DNA of 36,876 nucleotides from contig ML178736.1 in assembly GCA_004366205.1 (NCBI GenBank), forward strand, positions 1-36,876. Direction: 5' to 3'. The DNA is from Actinomycetota bacterium. GTDB taxonomy: Bacteria > Actinomycetota > Acidimicrobiia > Acidimicrobiales > CADCSY01. Below, one piece after another: positions 7,550 to 15,142 of this stretch. The position numbers and the translations under genes are program-made. Position 1 is the first letter of the stretch. Every line of letters starts with the position of its first letter. The notes beneath the pieces are model-generated. The model was not told where the DNA came from, did no database searches, and was given only the letters and a program-made list of their open reading frames with translations.

Positions 7550-7555
7550 AACGTA
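7550..7555 (-). promoter_or_regulatory. Candidate -10 box of the acyl-CoA synthetase
   Basis: TACGTT on the minus strand fits TANNNT. It predicts a leader of about 26 bases carrying the GGGGGAGGA site. The rest of the gap to 7789 shows no gene or repeat that I can support. Confidence 0.35.
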
Positions 7556-7789
7556 GCCGCCCGTGTCCGCTGACCGCGAGCGTGCGGTCGAACCTTCTTG
7601 GTTGGGGGCAGGATCGGGCCAGTGGGTAGTCCGACGGCCTCGCTGGGAGCGGAGGGGAGCCTGATCGTGAGGCCGGGCGCACGGAGGTCACGGAGTTGGG
7701 ATCGGTGCTGCGCTGCTGCTGGTGGTCGGACTGAACCGCCTTGGGCCCACCGGAGGCTCTGACGCAGGCCGGCACCTCGGATCGGCCGG

Positions 7790-8185
7790 CTAGGCGATGG
7801 GCGTGTGGATCTCCAGAGCCGTGTGCCGGGCGAGGGCATCAAAGTCCGTGTCGGCGTGCAACACGGCTACCCCCTCGCGAACGGCGATGGCGCCTATGAG
7901 GCAGTCGATCAGCCTGCGGACCGGCTCGCCTCGACGGCGGCAGACTCGATAGAGAGCCGCAGCTGCCTCGTAGTCGGCTGGACCGGTCGGGAGAACGGTT
8001 GCTCGAGCGAGCAGTCCCCGGAGCTGTCGGACGTGCACCTCGTCCCTTGCGCCGGCGAGGACCTCCATTCGTATGGGGTCGCAGATCGCGATGTCGACAG
8101 CGAGGAGGCGGTCCACCTCCTCGCAGATCGGAGATGCGGTGCCTCGGAGGAACTCGATCCAGGCCGAGGTGTCGATCAGGATCAC
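7790..8185 (-). CDS. vapC: VapC-family PIN-domain toxin
   Basis: 131 residues from a GTG. The PIN-domain acidic residues are in their usual places: Asp5 (LIDTSAWIEFLRG), Glu41, Asp94 (RLIDCLIGAIA) and Asp112 (HADTDFD). Such toxins are Mg-dependent ribonucleases that cleave tRNA or rRNA and are neutralised by a partner antitoxin. The start overlaps the antitoxin stop by four bases (GTGA), implying translational coupling. Base composition is a little less GC-rich than the neighbouring housekeeping genes, consistent with acquisition. Family assignment is firm; the RNA target is unknown. Confidence 0.92.
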   Translation of the reverse strand: MILIDTSAWIEFLRGTASPICEEVDRLLAVDIAICDPIRMEVLAGARDEVHVRQLRGLLARATVLPTGPADYEAAAALYRVCRRRGEPVRRLIDCLIGAIAVREGVAVLHADTDFDALARHTALEIHTPIA

Positions 8186-8385
8186 GCCGTCCGGCTAGCG
8201 CGCATGTCGTCGAGGTCGCCCTCCCACCCGGAGCCCCGCAGTGCGCGGGCAGCGTCGAGCTCGAGGGCTTCGGCCGCGACCAGTCGGAGGGCGTAGTTGA
8301 CCGCGTCCCGCTTCGACGAGAGGTGGTATCGCTCCATCACCGTCTGGCAGGCCTCGTCGTCGATGTCGATGTTGGTGCGGCTCAT
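8182..8385 (-). CDS. vapB: VapB-family antitoxin
   Basis: 67 residues from the ATG at 8385; an upstream in-frame start is rejected because a -10 hexamer TATGGT lies exactly six bases before this ATG. The N-terminus MSRTNIDIDDE is the ribbon of a ribbon-helix-helix DNA-binding domain, followed by helices around SSKRDAVNYALR. The tail GSGWEGDLDDMR is the typical toxin-wrapping segment of this VapB group. It binds the PIN toxin encoded immediately downstream and probably represses its own promoter. A direct repeat ATACACC (plus strand) overlaps the start codon and -10 box and may be its operator. Confidence 0.92.
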   Translation of the reverse strand: MSRTNIDIDDEACQTVMERYHLSSKRDAVNYALRLVAAEALELDAARALRGSGWEGDLDDMRASRTA

Positions 8386-8401
8386 ACACCAACCATACAC
8401 C
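8384..8401. promoter_or_regulatory. vapBC promoter with overlapping direct repeat
   Basis: On the minus strand TATGGT (complement of 8392-8397) lies six bases before the vapB ATG, predicting a leaderless transcript. The plus-strand heptamer ATACACC occurs at 8384-8390 and 8395-8401, 11 bases apart (one helical turn), covering the -10 and the start codon, where a VapB dimer pair could bind. Confidence 0.45.
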
Positions 8402-8451
8402 GCCGGGTGGTCGAGCCTGCACACCGCCGACCGCCGGATCCTGAGCTCGCC

Positions 8452-8527
8452 TGGAGCGGACGACGGGATTCGAACCCGCGACCCTCACCTTGGCAAGGTG
8501 ATGCTCTACCAACTGAGCCACGTCCGC
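8452..8527 (-). tRNA. tRNA-Gly (GCC)
   Basis: The reverse complement gives acceptor GCGGACG / CGTCCGC, D-arm GCTCAGTTGGTAGAGC, anticodon stem CACCT/AGGTG with loop TTGCCAA (anticodon GCC, glycine), and T-arm GCGGGTTCGAATCCCGT. CCA is encoded (complement of 8452-8454). It lies upstream of vapBC on the same strand. Confidence 0.95.
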
Positions 8528-8608
8528 GTGTGGGCCCACTCTAGCGGCCCGGCGGCGGGAGCGACCAGCCCGGCGCGGTCCGGTTCGTGCCCTCTGACCC
8601 GCCAGAAC

Positions 8609-8614
8609 TAGTCT
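8609..8614 (+). promoter_or_regulatory. Candidate -10 box of the first MFS gene
   Basis: TAGTCT lies eight bases before the ATG at 8623, and no ribosome binding site is visible, which points to a leaderless or near-leaderless transcript. Confidence 0.4.
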
Positions 8615-8622
8615 CACGCCCC

Positions 8623-9987
8623 ATGAACCATTCGGGGGGCGACCGGCGGCTGCGCACCACCCGCTACGGGCTGTACCCGATGGTGCTGCTGGCGGCCGTG
8701 AACCTGGTCGACCAGCTCGACCAGGCGATCCTGCGCGCCGTGCTCCCCCTGCTCGAGGAGGAGTGGGCGCTCTCGGACCTGCAGCTCGGCATGCTCGGCT
8801 TCGCCTTCGTGTTCGTGAACGTGCTCGCCACCGTGCCCGCCGGCTGGTTCGCCGACCACTACCGCCGCACCCGCATGATCGGCTGGACCCTGCTCAGCTG
8901 GAGCGGGCTGTCGGCCATGTCGGCCACGGCGGTGAACTACTACCACCTGTTCGGCGTGCGCGCCGCGCTCGGCATCGGGCACGCCATCGATGACCCGGCC
9001 GCCACCTCGCTGCTCGGCGACTACTACTCCGCCCAGCACCGGGGCCGGGTGTTCTCGCTCCAGCAGGTCTCGCTGTTCGTCGGCAGCGGCATCGGCCTGG
9101 CGCTGGGCGGGCTGGTCGGCCAGGTGCTCGGGTGGCGGTGGGCGTTCGTGCTCGTCGGCATGCCCGGCTCGGTCATCGCCTTCCTCGTCTTCAGGCTCCG
9201 CGAGCCCCGCCGCGGCGAGTCCGAGATCGGCGCGGCGGCGGCGGTCGAGGAACGAAAGGCTCCGACGGCCGACATGGGCATGGGCCAGTTCCTGCGGGGC
9301 GCCACCCGCTCGCTCATCGCCGAGCTGCGGTTCATCTTCTCGATCCGCACGATGCGCTACATCCTCGTCGGGATCGGCGCCCTGCTGTTCACGGTCTCGG
9401 GCATCGGCTACTGGCTGGCCGTCTACCACACCCGCTACTCCGACATGTCCCCCGCCCAGGCCGGCGCGGTGACCGGGCTGGTGTTCGGGCTGGGCGGCAT
9501 CATCGGCACCCTGCTGGGAGGCTGGCTCGCCGACCGGGTGCACACCTCGGGCCCGCGGGGCCGCATCAACATCGTCGTGATCGGCGTGGCCATCTGCGCG
9601 GGGCTGTTCGTGGTGTCGTTCAACGTCGAGAACGTGGCGATCCGGGTGGCGCTGCAGTTCGTCGGCATCGGCGGCGGGTCGCTGGGCATCCCCGGGCTGC
9701 GGGCGTCGATGATGGACGTGGTCCCGGCCGAGTCGCGGGGCGTGGGCTCCTCGGCGTTCTCGCTCGTGGCCGCGGTCTTCGGCACGGCCCTGGCCCCCCC
9801 GCTCGTGGGCGTGCTCTCGGACCTCACCTCGCTGGTCGTGGCGTTCTACATCGTGTTCCCGCCCGTGATCGCCGGGATGATGCTGCTGCTCCGGGCCCGC
9901 ACCACGATCGTGGAGGACGCCGAGGCGCTGCTCATGGGCATCAGCCGGCTACGGACCGAGCAGGAGACCCACCTGGGCGGCGACTGA
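8623..9987 (+). CDS. Major facilitator superfamily transporter
   Basis: 454 residues from an ATG without a ribosome binding site but with TAGTCT eight bases upstream. About twelve hydrophobic segments are visible in two halves. The loop between helices 2 and 3 reads GWFADHYRRTRMIG, a version of the MFS motif A, and the equivalent loop in the second half reads GGWLADRVHTSGPRGR. The N-terminal segment NLVDQLDQAILRAVLPLL and the central acidic/basic loop (around ESEIGAAAAVEERKAPT) resemble the spinster-like group of the superfamily; I give that as an impression. The substrate cannot be told. It stands alone and is convergent with the WS/DGAT gene 17 bases away. Confidence 0.88.
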   Translation: MNHSGGDRRLRTTRYGLYPMVLLAAVNLVDQLDQAILRAVLPLLEEEWALSDLQLGMLGFAFVFVNVLATVPAGWFADHYRRTRMIGWTLLSWSGLSAMSATAVNYYHLFGVRAALGIGHAIDDPAATSLLGDYYSAQHRGRVFSLQQVSLFVGSGIGLALGGLVGQVLGWRWAFVLVGMPGSVIAFLVFRLREPRRGESEIGAAAAVEERKAPTADMGMGQFLRGATRSLIAELRFIFSIRTMRYILVGIGALLFTVSGIGYWLAVYHTRYSDMSPAQAGAVTGLVFGLGGIIGTLLGGWLADRVHTSGPRGRINIVVIGVAICAGLFVVSFNVENVAIRVALQFVGIGGGSLGIPGLRASMMDVVPAESRGVGSSAFSLVAAVFGTALAPPLVGVLSDLTSLVVAFYIVFPPVIAGMMLLLRARTTIVEDAEALLMGISRLRTEQETHLGGD

Positions 9988-10004
9988 GCCGCCCGACGGC
10001 GCCG

Positions 10005-11465
10005 TCAGGACGACTGCTTCGCCCGCGAACGGGTCGCCGGGCGCTTCCCGTTGCCGCCGCCGGACTTGGCCTCCGCCGCCTTGAGCAGCTCGTCGAGGGC
10101 GTCGCCGAGGGCGTGGGCGATGCTCCAGATGTTCCCGACACGCTCGGCGCAGGCCATGAGCCCGAAGTCCATCGAGTCGAGGTAGCTCATCACCGTGATG
10201 TTGAGGGCGCTGCCATCCGCGATGGGGCCCATGGGGTAGTTGGCGACGAGTCGGGCGCCGGCGGAGTACAGCGGGAACGGCGGGCCGGGCACGTTGGAGA
10301 TCGTGAGGTTGAAGATCGGCCGCATCCGGTCGGCCACCTTCATCGTCGAGTAGAGGCGGGCGGCGCGGGCGGCCAGGGCCGGGGCCGCGAACTCGGCCCA
10401 GTCCGTGAGCACGTCGGCCCCGATCGCCTTCTCCTGCTCCTTGGCGTGCTTGGTGCCGTCATGGATCGTGAGGAGCCGCTCGACCGGGTCGTCGATGTCG
10501 GTCGCCAGCGAGACGAGCATCGACGAGACCCGGTTGCCCATCGTCCCCGCCTGGCCCTCGGTCCGCACCGAGATGGGCACCATGGCCACGAGCGGCGCCT
10601 CGAGCTGCTCGCCGCGCTCGTCGAAGTAGCGGCGCAGCGCGCCGGCGCACAGCGCCAGCACCACGTCGTTCACGGTCACGCCGAACGCGTGCTTCACCTG
10701 CTTCACGTCGGTGAGCGAGAGCGACGTGAACCCGAACTGCCGGCGGGGGCTGATGGCGGCGTTGATGGACGTGCGCGGCGCACTGAACGGGGCGGGCGGC
10801 GGGTTCACGTCTGGCCGGCGGTTCCGGCGGCGGACGTTCACCGCAGCGGCGACCGTGCGGCGCACCGCCTTGGCGGCGCTGATCGGCTGGCGGGCGAGCG
10901 AGGCCAGCGCGTAGCCGACCAGCTCGAAGTCGGTGGGGATGCGGTCGGGCTTCCACGGCTCGTCGGGCGGCGGCACCTCCACGGGCTCGGGCTGCAGGTC
11001 GAGGAGGTTGACGGTGAGCTCGGCGCCCGAGACGCCGTCGATGGCCGCGTGGTGCACCTTGGTGACCGTGGCGATGTGGCCCTTCTCGAGGCCTTCGACG
11101 ACGTACATCTCCCACAGCGGCTTGGACCGGTCGAGGGGCCGGCTGCAGACGTCGGCCGCGAACTCGGCGAGCTCCTCGGGGCCGCCGGGAGCGGGCAGCG
11201 CCGCCCGCCGCACGTGGTAGTCGATGTCGAAGTCGGGGTCCTCGATCCACAGCGGGTGGTGCAGCTCGAAGGGGATCGTCACCAGGCGGCGGCGGAACGG
11301 TGGCAACAGGTGCAGCCGGCTCTCGACGAGCTCCTTGACCTTGTGGAAGGCGTAGCCGCCGGGCACCGTCGAGGGGTCGAACACGGCGGTGCCCGCCACG
11401 TGCATGTGCATGGTGGGGGTCTCGAGGTACAGGAACGTGGCGTCCAGCCCGGTCAGGCGCTGCAT
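10005..11465 (-). CDS. WS/DGAT wax ester synthase / diacylglycerol acyltransferase
   Basis: 486 residues from an ATG with GAGGAGG in front. The acyltransferase active-site motif HHxxxDG is present as HHAAIDG at 138-144, within the expected KVHHAAIDGVSG context. The N-terminus (MQRLTGLDATFLYLETPTMHMHV) and the later motifs NVPGPPFPLYSAGARL and FGLMAC are characteristic of actinobacterial members. The enzyme transfers acyl groups from acyl-CoA to diacylglycerol or fatty alcohol, making storage triacylglycerol or wax ester at the membrane surface. The C-terminal 20 residues are Lys/Arg/Ser-rich and look disordered. It has its own promoter region, shared with the divergent cupin gene. Which acceptor is used cannot be read. 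Confidence 0.93.
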   Translation of the reverse strand: MQRLTGLDATFLYLETPTMHMHVAGTAVFDPSTVPGGYAFHKVKELVESRLHLLPPFRRRLVTIPFELHHPLWIEDPDFDIDYHVRRAALPAPGGPEELAEFAADVCSRPLDRSKPLWEMYVVEGLEKGHIATVTKVHHAAIDGVSGAELTVNLLDLQPEPVEVPPPDEPWKPDRIPTDFELVGYALASLARQPISAAKAVRRTVAAAVNVRRRNRRPDVNPPPAPFSAPRTSINAAISPRRQFGFTSLSLTDVKQVKHAFGVTVNDVVLALCAGALRRYFDERGEQLEAPLVAMVPISVRTEGQAGTMGNRVSSMLVSLATDIDDPVERLLTIHDGTKHAKEQEKAIGADVLTDWAEFAAPALAARAARLYSTMKVADRMRPIFNLTISNVPGPPFPLYSAGARLVANYPMGPIADGSALNITVMSYLDSMDFGLMACAERVGNIWSIAHALGDALDELLKAAEAKSGGGNGKRPATRSRAKQSS

Positions 11466-11558
11466 GCGGCCTCCTCAGCAACCGATGGCGTCCTCGGCTC
11501 GGTACCCGAGTATGGCAGCGGTCACACCCCCCGTGTCGGGTCGCGCGAGGCTGTCGCC

Positions 11559-12161
11559 ATGACCGAAGCCGTCGCCCGGCTCGTGGCCGCCGTGGACGCC
11601 GTCCTCGCCGATCCCGACGGCGGCGACGAGCGCGCCCGGGTGGACGCCATGCGGCCCGCCATGGCGGCCCTGCTCGCCGACCCCGATCCGATCCCGGCGT
11701 GGGCCGAGGAGCCCTACGAGGGGGGCGCCGTCGGCAACCTGCTGCACCGCGACCCCGACGGGCGCTACCACGTCCTCGCCGTGGTGTTCCCGGAGGGCAC
11801 GTCGAGCGGTGTGCACTTCCACGGGTGCTGGGGCCTGATCGGCTACCTGCGGGGCGGCGACGAGGAGACCCGCTACCGGGCGGTGCGCGAGGACGGCGAC
11901 CACGCCGAGCTCGAGGAGGTCAGCCGCCACGTGTGGCACCAGGGCGACATCACGGCCCTGCTTCCCCCGGAGGAGGGTTGGCACCGTGTCCGCAACCCCG
12001 GCCCGGGCACGGGCGTGAGCGTGCACGTGCTGTGCATGGCCCCGGCCGAGCACCCGCACCGCTTCTGGAACCGCGACGACGGCCGGGTGCTTCCGTTCCC
12101 GTTCGTCGAGGCGGCGCCCAACCGGTGGGTCGCCACCGTGGAGGGCCTGGGCCCGACCTGA
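11559..12161 (+). CDS. Cysteine-dioxygenase-like cupin protein
   Basis: 200 residues from the ATG at 11559 (GCGAGG eight bases upstream). A long open frame runs in from upstream but is a shadow of the MFS and WS/DGAT region. The cupin core carries VHFHGCWGLIGYLRG with His86, His88 and Cys90, and a second metal-type histidine in EEGWHRVRNPG (His142). The spacing resembles cysteine dioxygenase and other thiol dioxygenases, which use a three-His iron site. I infer an iron-dependent oxygenation of a small thiol, but the crosslinking Tyr and substrate residues cannot be confirmed by eye. It is divergent from the WS/DGAT gene with 93 bases between, and ends 3 bases from a convergent small gene. Confidence 0.78.
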   Translation: MTEAVARLVAAVDAVLADPDGGDERARVDAMRPAMAALLADPDPIPAWAEEPYEGGAVGNLLHRDPDGRYHVLAVVFPEGTSSGVHFHGCWGLIGYLRGGDEETRYRAVREDGDHAELEEVSRHVWHQGDITALLPPEEGWHRVRNPGPGTGVSVHVLCMAPAEHPHRFWNRDDGRVLPFPFVEAAPNRWVATVEGLGPT

Positions 12162-12164
12162 GGC

Positions 12165-12404
12165 TCAGCCGTCGGTGCCGGCGCCGTCCTTCGGGCGCAG
12201 GTCGACGCGCAGCGTGAGGATGCCGCCGTCGAGGCTGGCCTCGGCGTCGCCGATGATGGCGAAGTCCTGGTAGTCCAGCTGCGCCTGGCGGATGAACTGC
12301 TGGCGCTCGGCGCCGGCGACGGGTGGCAACGGGCGGTTCCGCACCGCCTTGGCGCGGTCGCGGAAGCGCTGGATCATGGCATCGACGTCGAGCTCCTCGG
12401 CCAT
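12165..12404 (-). CDS. 79-residue hypothetical protein
   Basis: Short acidic/basic protein with no membrane segment. The N-terminal half is probably helical (IQRFRDRAKAVRNR, then ERQQFIRQAQLDYQDFAII). The C-terminal half may form two strands around a GDAEASLDGGILTLRVDL stretch. I do not recognise the family. The gene is supported by a -10 hexamer TAGGGT exactly six bases before the ATG, by coding-like codon use, and by fitting between a convergent cupin gene (3-base gap) and a divergent MFS gene. Confidence 0.7.
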   Translation of the reverse strand: MAEELDVDAMIQRFRDRAKAVRNRPLPPVAGAERQQFIRQAQLDYQDFAIIGDAEASLDGGILTLRVDLRPKDGAGTDG

Positions 12405-12410
12405 GGGTCC

Positions 12411-12416
12411 ACCCTA
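12411..12416 (-). promoter_or_regulatory. Leaderless promoter -10 of the 79-residue gene
   Basis: TAGGGT on the minus strand ends six bases before the ATG at 12404; no ribosome binding site is needed or seen. Confidence 0.5.
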
Positions 12417-12461
12417 GAAGGCGGGCCGGGCGCGGATGTGCCAGCCCGTACGGCTCGCCCC

Positions 12462-12467
12462 TACCCT
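12462..12467 (+). promoter_or_regulatory. Candidate -10 box of the second MFS gene
   Basis: TACCCT lies ten bases before the GTG at 12478, so the predicted transcript would start only a few bases upstream of the codon. Confidence 0.35.
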
Positions 12468-12477
12468 GAGCGGCGCC

Positions 12478-13746
12478 GTGCCCTCCCCCCGCAGCGGCCG
12501 AACCGGCCTGCTCTACGCCGCCACCTTCGCCAACTTCACCGCCTTCGGCATCTTCTTCGCGGCGATCCAGCTGTACGTGGCCGATGAGCTGGCGGCGTCG
12601 AAGTCCGCGGTGGGTCTGGCCGTGGGCTCGTACTCGATCACCGCCGTCGTGCTTCGGCCGATCGTGGGTCGGGGGATCGACCGCCGGGGCCGAAGGCCGT
12701 TCCTGCTCGGCGCCCTCGCGCTGCTCACCCTCACCTGCCTCGCCTTCCTCGTGGCCCGGGTGGTGCCGCTGGTGATCGTCCTGCGCCTGCTCCAGGGCGC
12801 GGCCGGGGCGGCGTTCTACACGACCGCGGCGGCGGTGGCGACCGACCTCGCGCCCCTGCACCGCCGGGCCTCGGCCATCGCCACGTTCTCGCTGTTCCTC
12901 TACGGAGGCTTCGCCGCCGGCCCGACCGTGGCCGAGTGGCTCATCGCCGGGCCCGGGTTCGCGGCCACGTGGCTCACCGCCGCCGGTCTGGGCGCGGCGG
13001 GGCTCGCCTGCGCCTGGTTCCTGCCCGAGTCGGCGCCGGGCCGCCGCGCGCCACGACCGCCCGGTGGGGCCGGGGACCCGGCGCGCCCCGCCCGCACCCC
13101 GCATCCTCCACCGGCGGTGCCGTCCCGGCGCCTCCTGCACCCGGCCGCCGTGGGGCCGGGCCTCGTCCTGATGACCACCGGCATGGGCTACGCCTCGATC
13201 GTCGGGTTCATCAGCCTCTACGCCCGCGACATCGGCATGGACTCCTCGGGCGCGCTCTACCTGACGTTCGCCGTCACGGTGATGTGCGTCCGGCTCGTGG
13301 CGGGACGGCTGGCCGACCACTTCGGCCGGATCGCCGTCGCCCTGCCCGGGCTGACCCTCGCCGCGGCCGGCCTGGCGCTACTCGCCGTGGTGCGGACCCC
13401 GGCAGCGGCGTTCCCGGGGGTCGGCGCGTTCGGCGCCGGGTTCGCGCTGATCTTCCCCGCGCTGATGGCGCTCACGGTCGACCGGGTCGACGACCGCGAG
13501 CGGGGTGAGGCGCTGGGGTCCTTCACCGCCTTCATGGACATCGGGATGGGCGGTGGCGGCTACCTCATCGGGTTCGTCGCCGACCGGGGCGGGTTCGGCG
13601 CCGCCTACGGGCTGCCCGCGGCGCTCTGCCTCGCCGGAGCGGTGCTGCTCGCCGTCCTCGCCCGGCGCGACGGCGGCGCCGGGCGCCCGGGTGGCAGCCG
13701 CCGCGGCGAGCCCGGCGAGGACCCGGCCGGCTTCGAGCTGTCCTGA
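12478..13746 (+). CDS. Major facilitator superfamily transporter
   Basis: 422 residues, with the GTG at 12478 favoured by TACCCT just upstream; an in-frame ATG at 12436 lies before that box. About twelve hydrophobic segments are arranged as two six-helix halves joined by a Pro/Arg-rich loop (around residues 185-220). Motif A is clear in the first half (GRGIDRRGRRPFLLG) and repeated in the second (AGRLADHFGRI). Helix 5 carries a G-rich stretch typical of drug or metabolite exporters. The substrate cannot be assigned. It is unlike the first MFS protein in the window in sequence and loop structure. Confidence 0.87.
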   Translation: MPSPRSGRTGLLYAATFANFTAFGIFFAAIQLYVADELAASKSAVGLAVGSYSITAVVLRPIVGRGIDRRGRRPFLLGALALLTLTCLAFLVARVVPLVIVLRLLQGAAGAAFYTTAAAVATDLAPLHRRASAIATFSLFLYGGFAAGPTVAEWLIAGPGFAATWLTAAGLGAAGLACAWFLPESAPGRRAPRPPGGAGDPARPARTPHPPPAVPSRRLLHPAAVGPGLVLMTTGMGYASIVGFISLYARDIGMDSSGALYLTFAVTVMCVRLVAGRLADHFGRIAVALPGLTLAAAGLALLAVVRTPAAAFPGVGAFGAGFALIFPALMALTVDRVDDRERGEALGSFTAFMDIGMGGGGYLIGFVADRGGFGAAYGLPAALCLAGAVLLAVLARRDGGAGRPGGSRRGEPGEDPAGFELS

Positions 13747-13768
13747 CGGCGGCGCGCCGCGATGGCGC

Positions 13769-14329
13769 TCACGCCGTCGGGGCGGGGAGCGGTCGCGTGT
13801 GCCGCCAGTACCAGACGGTGAACCAGCTGAGCACGGCGGCGATCAGCACGAACCCCGTGATGAGGAGGGCCGCCAGCGTGCCGGCGCTGATGCCCTCACC
13901 GGGTGGGGCGGGCTCCGCCTCGGTCGTGGTGGTGGTGTCCTCGACGAACGGCGCCTCGGGCTGGGTGGTGGTGACCGCCTCGGTGGTCGTCGTGGGGTCG
14001 TCCTCGTCGAACAGCGGTGGAGGCTGGGTGGTCGTCGTCGTGGTCGCCTCGATGACCGTGCTGGTCGTGGTCTCGAAGGGTGGCACGGTCGTGGTGGTCG
14101 CCTCGGGCGGGTCGATGGGCGGGAGGGGGATCACCGGCGAGGTCGTGGTCGTCGTCTCGTCGGGGGTGGTGTCGTCGGTGGGGTCCTCGGCCGGCTCCTC
14201 GGCCTGGCCGGCCTCGAGGTCGCCGGTCGCGGCCCGGGCGCCCAGGGCCGGCACCACCGCCAGGGCGAGCACGGCGATCACGACCGTGAGCCCCGCCCGC
14301 ACCCGTCGTCCCCCCCGCAGCCCCCTCAC
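13769..14329 (-). CDS. Secreted/membrane-anchored Thr-rich protein
   Basis: 186 residues from a GTG 12 bases after the Fpg stop. It begins with an Arg-rich n-region and a hydrophobic signal segment (12-33) ending near ALGARAA. An extended low-complexity middle follows, with seven runs of three to six threonines separated by acidic and proline residues (60-136). A C-terminal hydrophobic helix (148-173) and a short basic tail complete it. The layout is a stalk anchored in the membrane and spanning the wall. Thr/Pro-rich stalks are common O-mannosylation substrates in actinobacteria, which I infer here. The repeats make the DNA a GTGGTGGT-like series on the plus strand. No enzymatic domain is present; a structural or display role is possible. 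Confidence 0.75.
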   Translation of the reverse strand: MRGLRGGRRVRAGLTVVIAVLALAVVPALGARAATGDLEAGQAEEPAEDPTDDTTPDETTTTTSPVIPLPPIDPPEATTTTVPPFETTTSTVIEATTTTTTQPPPLFDEDDPTTTTEAVTTTQPEAPFVEDTTTTTEAEPAPPGEGISAGTLAALLITGFVLIAAVLSWFTVWYWRHTRPLPAPTA

Positions 14330-14341
14330 GAGCCGCCGATG

Positions 14342-15139
14342 CTACCGGGGCGGCCCGGCGGGCTGGTGGCGTGGGCACCACCAGGTCGTGCGGCCACCGA
14401 TCCTGGCCCGGCGCAGCGGCGTCCCGCACCGGGGGCAGCGCCCGCCCGGCTGCCGGTGCGGCTGGAGGTCGCCGGTGTGGGAGCCGCCCCGCTCGTCGAG
14501 CAGGCGCACGGTTGGGCCAAGGTGCCGGTGCAACCGGCGCAGCTCGCGGTCGTCGAGCCCACCCGCGGGACGGCCCGGGTGCAGGCGGGCCCGCCAGAGG
14601 ATCTCGTCGGCGAGCAGGTTGCCCACCCCGGCGAGGTGCCGCTGATCCATGAGGCGGGCCTTGAGCGGGGCGGCCGACCCCGCCAGCGCGGCGCGCAGCG
14701 CCGCGAGCCGCACGTCGAGGGCGTCGGGTCCCAGCCGCGACTCGTCGGGGTCGAGGACGACGCCGCCCAGGCGGCGGGGGTCCCGGACGCGCAGATCACC
14801 ACCACCGGCGAACGCGACCGTGAGCCGGTCCCAGGCCGTGACCTCCCGGGCGCTGCCGTACTCGAGGTGGTCCAGCCCGGCGGCGCCGTCGACGAGGAGC
14901 CGGCCGGTCATGCCGAACCGCAACCCGAGGACGGGCCCGCCGTCGGTGTCGAGCAGCAGCAGCTTGCCCCGCCGGCGGGCGCGCACGAACCGCCGGCCGC
15001 GCAGCGCCGCGCCCAGCGCCCGGGGGGTGAGGCCCTCCTTGAGGTACCAGGCGTCGGGCGCCCGCACCCGGATGACGGGCCGGTGCAGCGCCCGCTCGGC
15101 CAGCATGCGGTACCGCTCGACCTCGGGGAGCTCGGGCAC
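14342..15139 (-). CDS. Fpg/Nei-family DNA glycosylase-AP lyase
   Basis: 265 residues from a GTG encoding the invariant MPELPEVE start, where Pro2 is the Schiff-base nucleophile and Glu3 the general acid. Lys59 matches the conserved beta-hairpin lysine. A helix-two-turn-helix is visible around MDQRHLAGVGNLLADEILW (164-182), and a C-terminal zinc finger has Cys235, Cys238, Cys255 and His258 with the DNA-binding Arg250 between. The usual fourth ligand is cysteine, so this finger is C3H. The enzyme should excise oxidised or ring-opened bases; whether it prefers oxidised purines (Fpg) or pyrimidines (Nei) is uncertain. It starts three bases after the LCP gene and appears to be part of that operon, an odd partner for envelope genes. 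Confidence 0.9.
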   Translation of the reverse strand: MPELPEVERYRMLAERALHRPVIRVRAPDAWYLKEGLTPRALGAALRGRRFVRARRRGKLLLLDTDGGPVLGLRFGMTGRLLVDGAAGLDHLEYGSAREVTAWDRLTVAFAGGGDLRVRDPRRLGGVVLDPDESRLGPDALDVRLAALRAALAGSAAPLKARLMDQRHLAGVGNLLADEILWRARLHPGRPAGGLDDRELRRLHRHLGPTVRLLDERGGSHTGDLQPHRQPGGRCPRCGTPLRRARIGGRTTWWCPRHQPAGPPR

Positions 15140-15142
15140 GGC

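Noticed and set aside
7518-8451. Integrative element using tRNA-Gly as attachment site
   Set aside because: No integrase, no second copy of the tRNA 3' end, and no boundary repeat was found in the region around vapBC.
9132-11558. Very long plus-strand open frame running into the cupin gene
   Set aside because: It crosses the MFS and WS/DGAT genes in other frames, and its translation is Gly/Arg/His-rich low complexity, as expected from GC-rich shadow frames. Only the cupin part from 11559 looks like protein.
13749-13760. GCGGCGCGCCGC palindrome between MFS and stalk genes as a regulator site
   Set aside because: Both genes end here (convergent), so no promoter is expected, and a loopless GC palindrome of this length is common by composition.
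13860-14200. Tandem DNA repeats or CRISPR-like array (GTGGTGGT series)
   Set aside because: The repeats are imperfect, lack spacers of constant size, and are explained by Thr-run codons in a secreted stalk protein.
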